Position numbers and translations under genes: made by a program. Below are positions 44,801-53,296 of a stretch of 64,000 bases of DNA, in pieces. The notes beneath the pieces are model-generated. The model was not told where the DNA came from. It did no database searches and saw only the letters and a program-made list of their open reading frames with translations. How positions within the stretch are numbered: the stretch's first letter is position 1; each line of letters starts with the position of its first letter. This DNA comes from Desulforamulus hydrothermalis Lam5 = DSM 18033 (GTDB lineage: Bacteria; Bacillota; Desulfotomaculia; Desulfotomaculales; Desulfotomaculaceae), in NCBI RefSeq assembly GCF_000315365.1, contig NZ_CAOS01000012.1, forward strand, positions 1 to 64,000, written 5' to 3'.

Positions 44801-45853
44801 ATGCTTGATTTTGAATTAGATCTGGATAATTTTGCGAACATTAAAGTAATCGGTGTTGGGGGCGGCGGGAATAATGCGGTCAACCGTATGATCAGCGCCG
44901 GGTTAAAAGGTGTTGAGTTTGTCGCGGTTAACACAGATGCTCAATCATTGTTCTTGTCCCAGAGCAACCACAAAATACAGATAGGTACTAAACTGACGAA
45001 AGGTTTAGGTGCCGGCGCCAACCCGGAAATCGGCTGTAAGGCGGCAGAAGAAAGTCGGGACGAAATAATGCAGGCTCTTAAGGGAGCTGATATGGTTTTT
45101 GTTACCGCCGGTATGGGCGGTGGCACCGGTACCGGAGCAGCTCCGGTGGTGGCGGAAATTGCCAAAGAACTGGGTGCCTTGACGGTTGGCGTTGTTACCA
45201 AACCCTTTACGTTTGAAGGCAGAAAAAGGTTAACCCAGGCGGAACAAGGGATTGAAAACTTAAAAAGCAAAGTGGATACCTTAATTACCATTCCCAATGA
45301 CCGGCTGTTGCAAGTTATTGATAAACATACCTCCATTGTGGAAGCTTTTCGCATAGCCGATGATGTATTGCGTCAGGGTGTGCAGGGCATTTCCGACCTA
45401 ATTGCCGTACCCGGCTTGATTAACCTGGATTTTGCCGATGTCAAGACCATTATGAAGGATACCGGCTCGGCACTCATGGGTATTGGCAGCTCCACGGGAG
45501 AAAACCGTGCTACTGAAGCGGCCCGCATGGCTATTTCCAGCCCCCTGCTGGAAACTTCCATTGAGGGGGCGCGAGGTGTGCTGTTAAACATTACCGGTGG
45601 TTCCTCCCTGGGCTTGTTTGAGGTTAACGAAGCGGCAGAAATTATTGCCCAGGCTGCTGATCCGGAAGCAAATATTATTTTTGGTGCCGTCATAGACGAA
45701 AGAATGAACGAAGAAGTAAGGGTGACGGTGATTGCCACCGGGTTTGACCATCATGTGCCCGCAAGAAAAGAAAAGAAAAAGCCCGACATGGAAATTAAAC
45801 CCTTTGCCGGGCAGGACGACCTGGACATTCCTGCTTTCCTGCGCCGACGCTAA
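44801..45853 (+). CDS. ftsZ: Cell division protein FtsZ
   Basis: FtsZ is the tubulin-like GTPase that forms the division ring. The 350-residue chain has the tubulin signature GGGTGTG (107-113), [10 protein letters not shown] near the N-terminus, the T7 synergy loop around [11 protein letters not shown], and the C-terminal peptide [12 protein letters not shown] that binds FtsA, SepF and other partners. The linker before it is short (about 15 residues). The ATG follows CGGAGGAGGATAATC. A terminator comes right after. Confidence 0.98.
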   Translation: MLDFELDLDNFANIKVIGVGGGGNNAVNRMISAGLKGVEFVAVNTDAQSLFLSQSNHKIQIGTKLTKGLGAGANPEIGCKAAEESRDEIMQALKGADMVFVTAGMGGGTGTGAAPVVAEIAKELGALTVGVVTKPFTFEGRKRLTQAEQGIENLKSKVDTLITIPNDRLLQVIDKHTSIVEAFRIADDVLRQGVQGISDLIAVPGLINLDFADVKTIMKDTGSALMGIGSSTGENRATEAARMAISSPLLETSIEGARGVLLNITGGSSLGLFEVNEAAEIIAQAADPEANIIFGAVIDERMNEEVRVTVIATGFDHHVPARKEKKKPDMEIKPFAGQDDLDIPAFLRRR

Positions 45854-45865
45854 GACAGCAGTCTG

Positions 45866-45895
45866 CCCCCCTAAATAACAGGGGGGTTGTTTTTT
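45866..45895 (+). terminator. Terminator after ftsZ
   Basis: CCCCCCT and AGGGGGG form a 7-bp stem around a 7-base loop, followed by TTGTTTTTT. Confidence 0.9.
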
Positions 45896-46038
45896 GGGAC
45901 AGAGGTTTAGCAAAACTGCCGGGAGGTTTTGTGATCTTTGCCGACGACTTTGGCAGGGGATTTATAGTGTTTTTTTGTAGCGGATAGCCTGAATGCACCG
46001 GGGCAAAATAATTAAGAGAAACAGCCGGAGGTGATGTA

Positions 46039-46185
46039 ATGAAAAAACCACCAGCCAATCAAGAAAGTTTGACCCGTAAAGAAGCGCTGGACAGGGTAAG
46101 GAGCCAGCAGCGATTTATTGATCCCAACCGGGGGCCGGCTCGTAAAGATGCAAACCGCCATGATATTAACGATCCTTTAAATTAA
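46039..46185 (+). CDS. Small basic hypothetical protein (48 aa)
   Basis: This 48-residue frame starts with an ATG 7 bp after GGAGGTGA, an excellent ribosome site. The product MKKPPANQESLTRKEALDRV... is basic, polar and likely disordered, with no Cys or membrane part. It is followed by a terminator (46267-46297). It sits between ftsZ and spoIIGA. I know no family; a small sporulation or division factor is possible but unproven. Confidence 0.6.
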   Translation: MKKPPANQESLTRKEALDRVRSQQRFIDPNRGPARKDANRHDINDPLN

Positions 46186-46251
46186 GATGTTTGTATTTAC
46201 TTAAAAAAATGTAAAACCGGCTCTGAAAATAATGGAATTAATTACCATATA

Positions 46252-46285
46252 TTTACATTTTTTTCTAACCCTGGCGTTGTATAAT
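46252..46285 (+). promoter_or_regulatory. Candidate spoIIG-type promoter with 22-bp spacer
   Basis: TTTACA (46252-46257) and a perfect TATAAT (46280-46285) are 22 bp apart. The B. subtilis spoIIG promoter, used by sigma-A with Spo0A, has this same unusual 22-bp spacing. No exact TGTCGAA Spo0A box was found near it. The -10 box also lies in the loop of a terminator hairpin, so the match may be by chance. Confidence 0.42.
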
Positions 46286-46303
46286 ACTGCCAGGGTTTTT
46301 TAT
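46267..46303 (+). terminator. Terminator upstream of spoIIGA
   Basis: AACCCTGGC and GCCAGGGTT form a 9-bp perfect stem with a 13-base loop, followed by TTTTTTATT. It ends the small gene at 46039-46185. Confidence 0.8.
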
Positions 46304-46384
46304 TGCCGGTAGTGATGGAATATTTAATTTAAACAAGCCATATGATGGTACTAATCAGCCTGTGTAATAACGGGGTAGACATAA

Positions 46385-47296
46385 ATGAGACAAGTGGTCT
46401 ACTTAGATGAAATTATTCTTGTTAACCTGGTAATGAACTTCACTGTACTCTGGTTAACTTCCAGATTAAACGTCACCCCTGCCGGTTCTCCGGTCAGATT
46501 ATTAAGTGCTGCGGCTATAGGTTGTCTTTATGCCCTGGCAATTTTTGTTCCCGGGTTTAACCTGGCAGGCAGTTTTTGGGCTAAATTGTTGACTGCCGCG
46601 TTGATGGTTCTAATAGCCTTTGGCTATACTTCTTGGCAAAAATTTATGCGTAATTTTCTTTGGTTTATACTGATTGGCTTTACTGTAGGCGGCATTGCGG
46701 CGGGATTGCATTATTTGGGGCAAAACATAACGGTGGTGCAATTTAAAGGCCCCCTGGCGGACATGAGTTACCATAAATGGCTGATCTTAACTTGTACGGT
46801 ACTTTGCTGCCTTGGGGCCGGGAAGTGGGGGATTGACAGCCGGCTTAGGCAGCTGCATTTAAAGGCTGTTAAAATCCCCTTAACTGTTACCCTGTGGGGA
46901 AAATCGGTTTCCCTGGAGGCATTGGTGGATACCGGCAACCGGCTGATGGAACCCTTGAGCCGGCACCCGGTTGTCATAGTGGAATATGAAGTTTTGCAGC
47001 CGCTGCTGCCGGCAGAGATCTGCGGGCTTTTCCAGTCAGGGAAAACCAAAGACGGCTCACACATGATGCTGTCACTGGCGCAGACATCTTACGCCAAACG
47101 CTTGCGGTTAATACCTTTTCATGCCGTTGGCAGCGAACACGGCATGCTGTTGGGCATCCAACCTGATAATATAGAAATTTTTTATCAAGATAAACAACAG
47201 CGGGTTAAAGACGTGGTGGTAGGCATATATGACCAAAGACTTAGCCCGGAGACCGCCTACAGAGCTTTGTTGCACCCGCAATTACTGGCTTCCTAA
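46385..47296 (+). CDS. spoIIGA: Sporulation sigma-E factor-processing peptidase SpoIIGA
   Basis: SpoIIGA is a membrane-bound aspartic protease that cuts the pro-sequence from pro-sigma-E in the mother cell after a forespore signal. The 303-residue protein has five helices in its first ~145 residues and a protease domain with ALVDTGNRL (catalytic D182, close to D183 of B. subtilis). The N-terminus MRQVVYLDEIILVNLVMNF is the family pattern. Its substrate gene sigE follows 39 bp later, as in Bacillus and Clostridium. The ATG has only a weak ribosome site. Confidence 0.96.
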   Translation: MRQVVYLDEIILVNLVMNFTVLWLTSRLNVTPAGSPVRLLSAAAIGCLYALAIFVPGFNLAGSFWAKLLTAALMVLIAFGYTSWQKFMRNFLWFILIGFTVGGIAAGLHYLGQNITVVQFKGPLADMSYHKWLILTCTVLCCLGAGKWGIDSRLRQLHLKAVKIPLTVTLWGKSVSLEALVDTGNRLMEPLSRHPVVIVEYEVLQPLLPAEICGLFQSGKTKDGSHMMLSLAQTSYAKRLRLIPFHAVGSEHGMLLGIQPDNIEIFYQDKQQRVKDVVVGIYDQRLSPETAYRALLHPQLLAS

Positions 47297-47335
47297 AAGA
47301 AAAGGCCAAAGGATGGGGTTCAGGGAGGGAGAGGC

Positions 47336-48061
47336 TTGAAAAACGCCTGGCATTTAAGAATATTGATTCGTCTTTATGTGGCCCGGGTTATCCACTGGTT
47401 AGGTTACCGGCAGGAGGTTCATTATGTTGGCAGTAGCGAAGCTTTGCCGCCGCCCCTTTCCAATGATGAAGAAAATGATTTAATTGAGCGGTTGGGCAGC
47501 GGAGATATTAAAGTTAAAAATATTCTTATTGAAAGAAATCTCCGATTAGTGGTTTATATTGCCCGGAAATTTGAAAACACGGGTGTAGGTATTGAAGACC
47601 TGGTGTCTATCGGTACCATTGGTTTAATTAAAGCTGTTAATACCTTTGATCCCCATAAAAAAATAAAGCTGGCTACATACGCTTCCCGCTGTATTGAAAA
47701 TGAGATATTAATGCACTTAAGGCGCAACAATAAAACCCGTTCTGAGGTATCTTTTGATGAGCCCTTAAACATTGATTGGGACGGTAACGAATTACTTTTA
47801 TCAGATGTATTGGGGACTGAAAACGATATAATCTACAAAAACCTGGAAGAGGAAGTTGACAAAAAACTGCTGCATCAGGCGCTATTAAAATTATCCGGCC
47901 GGGAAAGAAGAATTATGGAACTGCGTTTTGGTTTGAATAACGGTGCAGAAAAAACCCAAAAAGAAGTGGCTGACCTGTTGGGAATTTCACAATCTTATAT
48001 ATCCAGGTTGGAAAAGAGAATTATTAAAAGATTAAAAAAAGAAATTCACCGTTTAGAGTAA
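47336..48061 (+). CDS. sigE: RNA polymerase sporulation sigma factor SigE (pro-sigma-E)
   Basis: This 241-residue sigma-70 family factor directs early mother-cell transcription. It begins with a ~28-residue pro-sequence (amphipathic, to about [12 protein letters not shown], the normal SpoIIGA cut region). Region 2 ([26 protein letters not shown]) and region 4 ([34 protein letters not shown]) are complete. The TTG at 47336 follows GGGAGGGAGAGGC. The sequence is intact, with no skin-type interruption. Confidence 0.97.
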   Translation: MKNAWHLRILIRLYVARVIHWLGYRQEVHYVGSSEALPPPLSNDEENDLIERLGSGDIKVKNILIERNLRLVVYIARKFENTGVGIEDLVSIGTIGLIKAVNTFDPHKKIKLATYASRCIENEILMHLRRNNKTRSEVSFDEPLNIDWDGNELLLSDVLGTENDIIYKNLEEEVDKKLLHQALLKLSGRERRIMELRFGLNNGAEKTQKEVADLLGISQSYISRLEKRIIKRLKKEIHRLE

Positions 48062-48251
48062 TATGAGAGGGCCGGTATCAGCAAGCAAAAGTCTCAAAAA
48101 CAATGAATTACGGTTGTTTTTGGGGTTTTTTGATGCTCTTAACAAGCATGTATATAAGAAATTTACCAAGGCAATAATGAACTGTAAGTCAAGAGAATAG
48201 GTTTTATCACTGGTACCACCGCTACTAGACATAAGGTTGGGAGGCCGATCC

Positions 48252-49025
48252 ATGCTGGTAAACAAAGTTGAGATCTGCGGTGTTAACACATCCAAACTTC
48301 CGGTACTAACGAACAGCCAGATGAGAACTTTGTTCGAAGCAATGCAGCAGGGCGACAAAAATGCCAGAAATGAGTTGATTAACGGCAATTTAAGGTTGGT
48401 ACTCAGTGTAATACAACGTTTTACCAACCGGGGCGAATATGTGGACGACCTGTTCCAAGTGGGATGTATTGGTCTTATGAAAGCCATTGATAATTTTGAT
48501 CTCAGTCAAAACGTAAAATTCTCCACTTATGCTGTACCGATGATTATTGGGGAAATAAGGAGATACCTGCGTGACAACAATCCCATCAGGGTCAGCAGGT
48601 CGCTGCGGGATGTAGCATATAAAGCTCTGCAAGTGAGAGACAGTTTGGTTAATAAGTTTTCCCGGGAACCGTCAATAAATGAAATTGCCGGTGAATTAAA
48701 AATGCCCAGGGAGGAAATTATTTTTGCCCTGGATGCAATCCAAGAGCCCATTTCTTTGTTTGAGCCCATTTACCATGATGGGGGAGATCCCATATTTGTC
48801 ATGGATCAGATTAGTGATGAGAAAAACCAGGACTTCAGCTGGCTGGAGGAAATATCCATCAAAGAAGCCCTAACCAAACTCAGCGATCGCGAAAAGCACA
48901 TTTTAACACTGCGTTTTTTTGAAGGTAAAACCCAAATGGAGGTGGCTGAGGAGATCGGAATCTCCCAGGCACAAGTATCCCGGTTAGAAAAAGCCGCTCT
49001 AAACCACATGCGAAAGTACGTATAA
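48252..49025 (+). CDS. sigG: RNA polymerase sporulation sigma factor SigG
   Basis: SigG drives late forespore transcription. The 257-residue product starts MLVNKVEICGVNTSKLPVLTN, the conserved SigG N-terminus that contacts inhibitors such as CsfB. Regions 2-4 are complete, with ERGEYVDDLFQVG-like (NRGEYVDDLFQVG) and KTQMEVAEEIGISQAQVSRLEK segments. The ATG at 48252 follows TTGGGAGGCCGATCC. It is separated from sigE by 190 bp, which probably carries its own promoter, though I could not define one with confidence. Confidence 0.96.
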   Translation: MLVNKVEICGVNTSKLPVLTNSQMRTLFEAMQQGDKNARNELINGNLRLVLSVIQRFTNRGEYVDDLFQVGCIGLMKAIDNFDLSQNVKFSTYAVPMIIGEIRRYLRDNNPIRVSRSLRDVAYKALQVRDSLVNKFSREPSINEIAGELKMPREEIIFALDAIQEPISLFEPIYHDGGDPIFVMDQISDEKNQDFSWLEEISIKEALTKLSDREKHILTLRFFEGKTQMEVAEEIGISQAQVSRLEKAALNHMRKYV

Positions 49026-49039
49026 GATTGTTGCCATCA

Positions 49040-49106
49040 AGAGTGGCCGGTGCGTTGACCGTAGCTACAGTGGATCACAAACCGCCGATGAACGCTTGTC
49101 TACACG
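49040..49106 (-). repeat. Intergenic repeat family, partial copy F
   Basis: The plus strand GCCGGTGCGTTGACCGTAGC, CAGTGGATCACAAACC and GCTTGTCTACAC aligns with copy A (GTCGGTGCGTAGACCGGAGC, AAGGGGATCATAAGCC, GTTTGTCAACAC) with nearly equal spacing. It sits between sigG and its terminator. Confidence 0.6.
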
Positions 49107-49108
49107 TT

Positions 49109-49152
49109 GCGTCCCGTCGCCGCTGTTAAAGTGGGACGGGATGCCTGTTTTT
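49109..49152 (+). terminator. Terminator after sigG
   Basis: GCGTCCCGTC pairs with GACGGGATGC (one G-T pair) around a 16-base loop, followed by CTGTTTTT. Confidence 0.82.
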
Positions 49153-49239
49153 AAATGTTATAAAATGACTTTTCAGACACTCCCTTTTTTGTGCAGAAAA
49201 GCCGGCATGCTGCATATACATTAATTGGGAGGTGGCAAA

Positions 49240-49509
49240 ATGATTAAGATTTCTGACCTGCGCATAAGAGAGGTGGTAAATATAGTGGACGGCAGAAGGT
49301 TAGGAATGATTAAGGATATTGATATTGATTTGGAAGCGGGTCGCATTGCCGCCCTTATATTACCGGGACAGGGCCGCTTTCTGGGTCTTTTTGGGCGGGA
49401 AGACGAACTGGTGGTTCCCTGGGATAAAATTAAGAAAATAGGTATCGATACAATATTAGTGGAAATAACGCCATACCAAAGCCCCGGCGAGGAAACCGGT
49501 CGCTACTAA
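49240..49509 (+). CDS. ylmC: YlmC/YmxH family PRC-barrel sporulation protein
   Basis: This 89-residue protein is a PRC-barrel of the YlmC/YmxH family. It shows the pattern ISDLRIREVVNIVDGRRLG, IALILPG and ELVVPWDKIKKIGIDTILV. Members are found downstream of sigG in many spore formers; the molecular role is unknown. The ATG at 49240 follows TTGGGAGGTGGCAAA. It is the last gene of the sporulation block. Confidence 0.9.
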   Translation: MIKISDLRIREVVNIVDGRRLGMIKDIDIDLEAGRIAALILPGQGRFLGLFGREDELVVPWDKIKKIGIDTILVEITPYQSPGEETGRY

Positions 49510-49854
49510 GTTTTGTTAAGACTTATTCTAATATTATGACTGTTTATTTAAGGGAAGCTAATCCAGTAATAATTATTGCATTTTGTCGAAAATTTTAATA
49601 TACTGAAAATCAGAAAATAGTTGTTTTATTTCAAGGAAAATGCAGTATACTTTGGCATATTAAGTTATCAAGCCGGATTTTGGTAAAGAATATTCTGACA
49701 CAAACTATTAAACTGTCGATGAGTTTTATTTCTCCGCGTTGCTGGAGGAATTATTAGAATGGATAATGTGGTCAGACCATCATGCCCTCAAAATGTTCGG
49801 AATGTAAATTTTATTATAAAGGTTCCAAAAAAATCTTATTAAGAGGTGGATTGT
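49510..49854 (+). other. Regulatory gap upstream of the LUD operon
   Basis: This 345-bp AT-rich gap has no supported frame. It holds a TGTCGAA box (49584-49590, Spo0A-like), a possible TATACT -10 box (near 49650), and the GntR-type palindrome at 49769-49779. The rest shows nothing I can name. Confidence 0.5.
49769..49779 (+). promoter_or_regulatory. GntR/FadR-type operator before the LUD genes
   Basis: TGGTCAGACCA is a perfect 11-bp palindrome of the TGGTNNNACCA kind bound by FadR-subfamily GntR regulators such as LldR, PdhR and LutR. It lies 76 bp before the first LUD gene. The regulator gene is not in the window. Confidence 0.68.
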
Positions 49855-50448
49855 ATGAGTGCCGTACAAGCAAAAGTTCCTATCAAAGAGGCCTGTGATA
49901 AATTTGCAGGTGATGCTTTGTACGAAAAATTTAAAACCGCTGCCGAAGCATTATCTGCCGAAGTATATCGAGCAGCCAATATGGCAGATGCTCGCCGGTT
50001 GGTTAGCCAATTGATTAAAGAATTAAAGATTTCCAAAGCGGTTTATGCTGCCGGGCCGCTGGTTGACGAACTGGACGTCAAAGCACTTGCCGGTCAACTG
50101 GGTATCACCATGACCGATGAGAACTTGCGCCAAAACGCGGCGGATGCCGGTCTGGGCATTTCGCAATTAGACTATGCCATTGCTGAAATCGGCACCCTGG
50201 TTGGCAATGCCACCGGTATAGAAAGCCGTATGGTGTCTATTCTGCCGCCGGTGCACTTGGTTTTGGTACAGACAAAGAATCTTTTGCCAACTTTGTTAGA
50301 TGCCATTGCTGTTTACAATAAAAACCTGGGCGAGCTTCCTAAATACCTTACTTTTGTGAGTGGGCCCAGCCGAACTGCCGATATTGAAAGGGTGCTCACC
50401 ATTGGTGTGCATGGTCCGGGCAGATTAATCATTGTGTTTATAGACTAG
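49855..50448 (+). CDS. lutC: LUD domain protein (LutC-like)
   Basis: This 197-residue protein is a LutC/YkgG-like LUD domain, part of the iron-sulfur L-lactate dehydrogenase system that turns lactate into pyruvate. Family marks are VYAAGPLVDELDV, GISQLDYAIAEIGTLV and PPVHLVLVQTKNLLPTL, ending in SGPSRTADIERVLTIGVHGPGRL. The ATG at 49855 follows AAGAGGTGGATTGT. It forms an operon with the large LutB/LutA fusion 10 bp downstream. Confidence 0.93.
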   Translation: MSAVQAKVPIKEACDKFAGDALYEKFKTAAEALSAEVYRAANMADARRLVSQLIKELKISKAVYAAGPLVDELDVKALAGQLGITMTDENLRQNAADAGLGISQLDYAIAEIGTLVGNATGIESRMVSILPPVHLVLVQTKNLLPTLLDAIAVYNKNLGELPKYLTFVSGPSRTADIERVLTIGVHGPGRLIIVFID

Positions 50449-50458
50449 GAGGTACATC

Positions 50459-52603
50459 ATGGGGACAGCAAAATTGAAACAAGAGATTAATGCCGCCCTG
50501 AATAACGACAATTTAAAGGGTGCCCTGGGGCGTTTCGGGGAAGCTTACCCCATTGCCCGTGCCAAGGCCTACGAAGGTAAAGATTTTGAGGCCATCCGAG
50601 AAAAAATTCGTGTAGCTAAGAGCTACGCCGCAGAAAATATGGAGAAACTGGCGGAGCAGTTTGCTGCTAATGCGCAAAAAAACGGCGCCATCGTCTTTCG
50701 GGCCAAAACCGCTCAGGAAGCTAAAGAATATATCCTCAAAGTTGCCAGAGAGAACCATGTAAATCATATTATTAAGTCCAAATCTATGGCTTCAGAGGAA
50801 ATTCACCTTAATCAATTTCTTAATGAAAACGGCATCCAGGATGTGGCAGAATCAGACCTGGGAGAATGGATTATTCAGCTGTGCGGCCAGCGTCCTTCCC
50901 ATATGGTAATGCCTGCCATTCACATGACCCGCGGCGAAGTGGCAGAAATATTCTCCAAAGAAGTCAACGAACATTTAGAACCCGATATTCCTAAACTGGT
51001 AAAGGTAGCCAGAGAGAACTTGCGCAATAAATTTCTGCGGGCAGAAATGGGTATTTCCGGCGCCAACATAGCAGTGGCTGAAACCGGTACAATTGTCATG
51101 TGCACCAACGAGGGCAACGGGCGGCTTACTACCACGGTTCCTCCGGTGCATGTGGTACTGGTGGGGATGGAAAAACTGGTGGCCAAATTTGAAGATGTGG
51201 GTCCCATTTTAGAAGCGCTGCCCCGCAGTGCTACCGGTCAAAAACTAACCAGTTATGTGACTATGATGACCGGCCCAACCCCGGCCATTGACATGGATGG
51301 CAACATTATACAGCAAAAACAAATGCACATTGTACTGATGGATAACGGCCGCACCGAAATGCGCAACGACCCTGTTTTTAAACAAGCTCTGCAATGTATC
51401 CGTTGTGCTTCCTGCTTGAATGTTTGTCCGGTGTTCCAGCAGGTGGGCGGTCACGTTTATGGCGATGTATACACCGGTGGTATTGGCACGATTTTAACTG
51501 CCTTCTTAAATAGCTTTGAAAAGGCCGGCGAACTGCAAAACCTTTGTCTGCGCTGCGAACGCTGCAAGTCTTTCTGCCCCGGCAAGGTGGACATTCCCAG
51601 TCTGATTGTTGAGCTGCGCCGCCGCACCGTTAAGAAAGACGGCTTGCCCATGGGGCAAAAGCTGATTTTAGAAAAGGTATTGACCAACCGTAAACTGTTC
51701 CATTCTTTAATCAGAACCGCCTCTCTGGCGCAAAAACCTTTTGTTAAAGGCAATATGATTCGCCATCTGCCCTTATTCTTCTCCGGACTTACCGAAGGCC
51801 GCAGCCTGCCGGCGGTTGCTGCAACACCGCTGCGGGACCGGGTGGGACACGCTAAGCCCAAAGGTAAAGTAAAGGCCAAGGTTGCTTATTATGCCGGTTG
51901 CCTGGGGGATTTTGTCTACCCTGAACAGGGTGAAGCTGCCTATAAGGTGCTTAATAAAATGGGGATGGAAGTGGTGTTCCCCATGGAGCAAACCTGCTGC
52001 GGTATCCCTGCCAGCCAGATGGGAGCACCGGAGGTAGCCGTAAAATTAGCCAAGCAGAACATTGAAGCTTTGGAAAAAGAAAACGTGGATTACATTGTTT
52101 CGCTGTGCCCCACCTGTGTTGAGGTGTTGAAACACCATTACCCGGAGCACTTTAAAGATGACCCGGCCTGGCGGGCACGGGCTGAGAAAATTGCGGCCAA
52201 AGTTATTGATTTTGCATCGTTTGTAACTAAACATGGCAAGGAACTTAAATTTAAAGGTTTGGGGATCAAGGCAACCTACCATGATTCCTGCCACATGAAA
52301 CGGGCCCTGGGGGTTTGGCAAGAACCCCGGCAGCTGCTGAGCAAGGCGGGTGTTGACGTTACTGAAATGAAGGGCTGCGATGAATGCTGTGGTTTTGGCG
52401 GTTCTTATTCAATTAAGATGCCGGAAATTTCCCTGGCCATACTGGAAAAGAAATTAGCCAATGCGGAAGCTACCGGTGCCGGCGTGTTGGCCCTGGACTG
52501 CCCCGGTTGTAAAATGCAAATCAGCGGCGGTCTGGATGCCAGAGGCAAAAACATGGTAGTTAAGCACACAGCCGAGCTGCTGGCAGAAGCCTTAACAGAA
52601 TAG
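50459..52603 (+). CDS. LutB-LutA fusion: LUD, 4Fe-4S and CCG-domain protein
   Basis: This 714-residue protein joins what B. subtilis makes as two proteins. Residues 1-310 are a LutB-type LUD domain (ISGANIAVAETGTIV, PPVHVVLVGMEKLV). Two 4Fe-4S motifs follow (CIRCASCLNVCP near 313 and CLRCERCKSFCP near 360). The rest is a LutA/GlpC-type region with two CCG motifs (CCGIPASQMG near 512 and CCGFGGSYS near 640) and a CPTC and CPGC. With LutC it should oxidise lactate and pass electrons to the membrane pool. The ATG follows AGGAGGTACATC. A strong terminator ends the operon. Confidence 0.93.
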   Translation: MGTAKLKQEINAALNNDNLKGALGRFGEAYPIARAKAYEGKDFEAIREKIRVAKSYAAENMEKLAEQFAANAQKNGAIVFRAKTAQEAKEYILKVARENHVNHIIKSKSMASEEIHLNQFLNENGIQDVAESDLGEWIIQLCGQRPSHMVMPAIHMTRGEVAEIFSKEVNEHLEPDIPKLVKVARENLRNKFLRAEMGISGANIAVAETGTIVMCTNEGNGRLTTTVPPVHVVLVGMEKLVAKFEDVGPILEALPRSATGQKLTSYVTMMTGPTPAIDMDGNIIQQKQMHIVLMDNGRTEMRNDPVFKQALQCIRCASCLNVCPVFQQVGGHVYGDVYTGGIGTILTAFLNSFEKAGELQNLCLRCERCKSFCPGKVDIPSLIVELRRRTVKKDGLPMGQKLILEKVLTNRKLFHSLIRTASLAQKPFVKGNMIRHLPLFFSGLTEGRSLPAVAATPLRDRVGHAKPKGKVKAKVAYYAGCLGDFVYPEQGEAAYKVLNKMGMEVVFPMEQTCCGIPASQMGAPEVAVKLAKQNIEALEKENVDYIVSLCPTCVEVLKHHYPEHFKDDPAWRARAEKIAAKVIDFASFVTKHGKELKFKGLGIKATYHDSCHMKRALGVWQEPRQLLSKAGVDVTEMKGCDECCGFGGSYSIKMPEISLAILEKKLANAEATGAGVLALDCPGCKMQISGGLDARGKNMVVKHTAELLAEALTE

Positions 52604-52611
52604 CCATATTT

Positions 52612-52647
52612 AACCGGAGACCGGCTGATAACCGGTCTCCGGTTTTT
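52612..52647 (+). terminator. Terminator of the LUD operon
   Basis: AACCGGAGACCGG and CCGGTCTCCGGTT form a perfect 13-bp stem around a 7-base loop, followed by TTTTT. Confidence 0.93.
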
Positions 52648-52687
52648 GCCCACCGATATGTGGAAAAATCAGTGCTTTAATACTTTA

Positions 52688-53023
52688 CTACCGGCTGGGT
52701 AGGCGGATTAACCGGTAGGGGCGGTCTGTTTCAAAGAAACCATATTTTTTATAAAATATAACCAGTTGGTCATTGTTTAAATCACCGGTACCCTGAACTT
52801 CATTAATTAAAATAATTTTATTATCATCTAACAGCGTCACAAGCTTTTTCATTAACTCACCGGCCAAGCCCTGACGCCTTGTGCATTTTGGTACAATCAA
52901 TCGGTTAAAATACCAAACGTTGTCATGCAATCGACTAATGGTGGCACAGGCAGGGAAAAGATAGTTTGTTTTCACATGAATAACAATGCAATTTTCTCCT
53001 GCATAAACCTTTATATCTCTCAT
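52688..53023 (-). CDS. GNAT-family N-acetyltransferase
   Basis: This 111-residue product has the GNAT core: VWYFNRLIVPKCTRRQGLAGELMKKL holds the acetyl-CoA loop (RRQGLA for the usual Q/RxxGxG/A), and FYKKYGFFETDR is the C-terminal motif B. The substrate is unknown. The ATG at 53023 is chosen because AAAGGAGG lies 7 bp upstream; a longer frame has no such site. It is convergent to the LUD operon. Confidence 0.85.
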   Translation of the reverse strand: MRDIKVYAGENCIVIHVKTNYLFPACATISRLHDNVWYFNRLIVPKCTRRQGLAGELMKKLVTLLDDNKIILINEVQGTGDLNNDQLVIFYKKYGFFETDRPYRLIRLPSR

Positions 53024-53296
53024 TTTAAAACCTCCTTTACGCAGAGAAATAAACACAAATGACACCGGTGTTAACAATTTACGCAGCAATTAAATCCTTT
53101 CCCTTGTTAAGGCTTTGCCCCACAACCAGCTAATGTCAAAGAATTTTTATTTTTTGTCGCGAAGGCACCCCGATGATGTGGGCAGTTTGCTCACAGACCG
53201 TACCGGCAAGCTTTATTTGTGCCAAAAGTAACAAATTTATCTTATTATTGCAAGACATTATGTTACAAAAATCACAATATTATATATCTATATTTT

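Noticed and set aside
53160-53225. Possible riboswitch in the gap downstream of splB
   Set aside because: A GGCAC...GTGCC closing stem is present, but no conserved riboswitch core was recognised and the position is downstream of both flanking minus-strand genes' coding ends.
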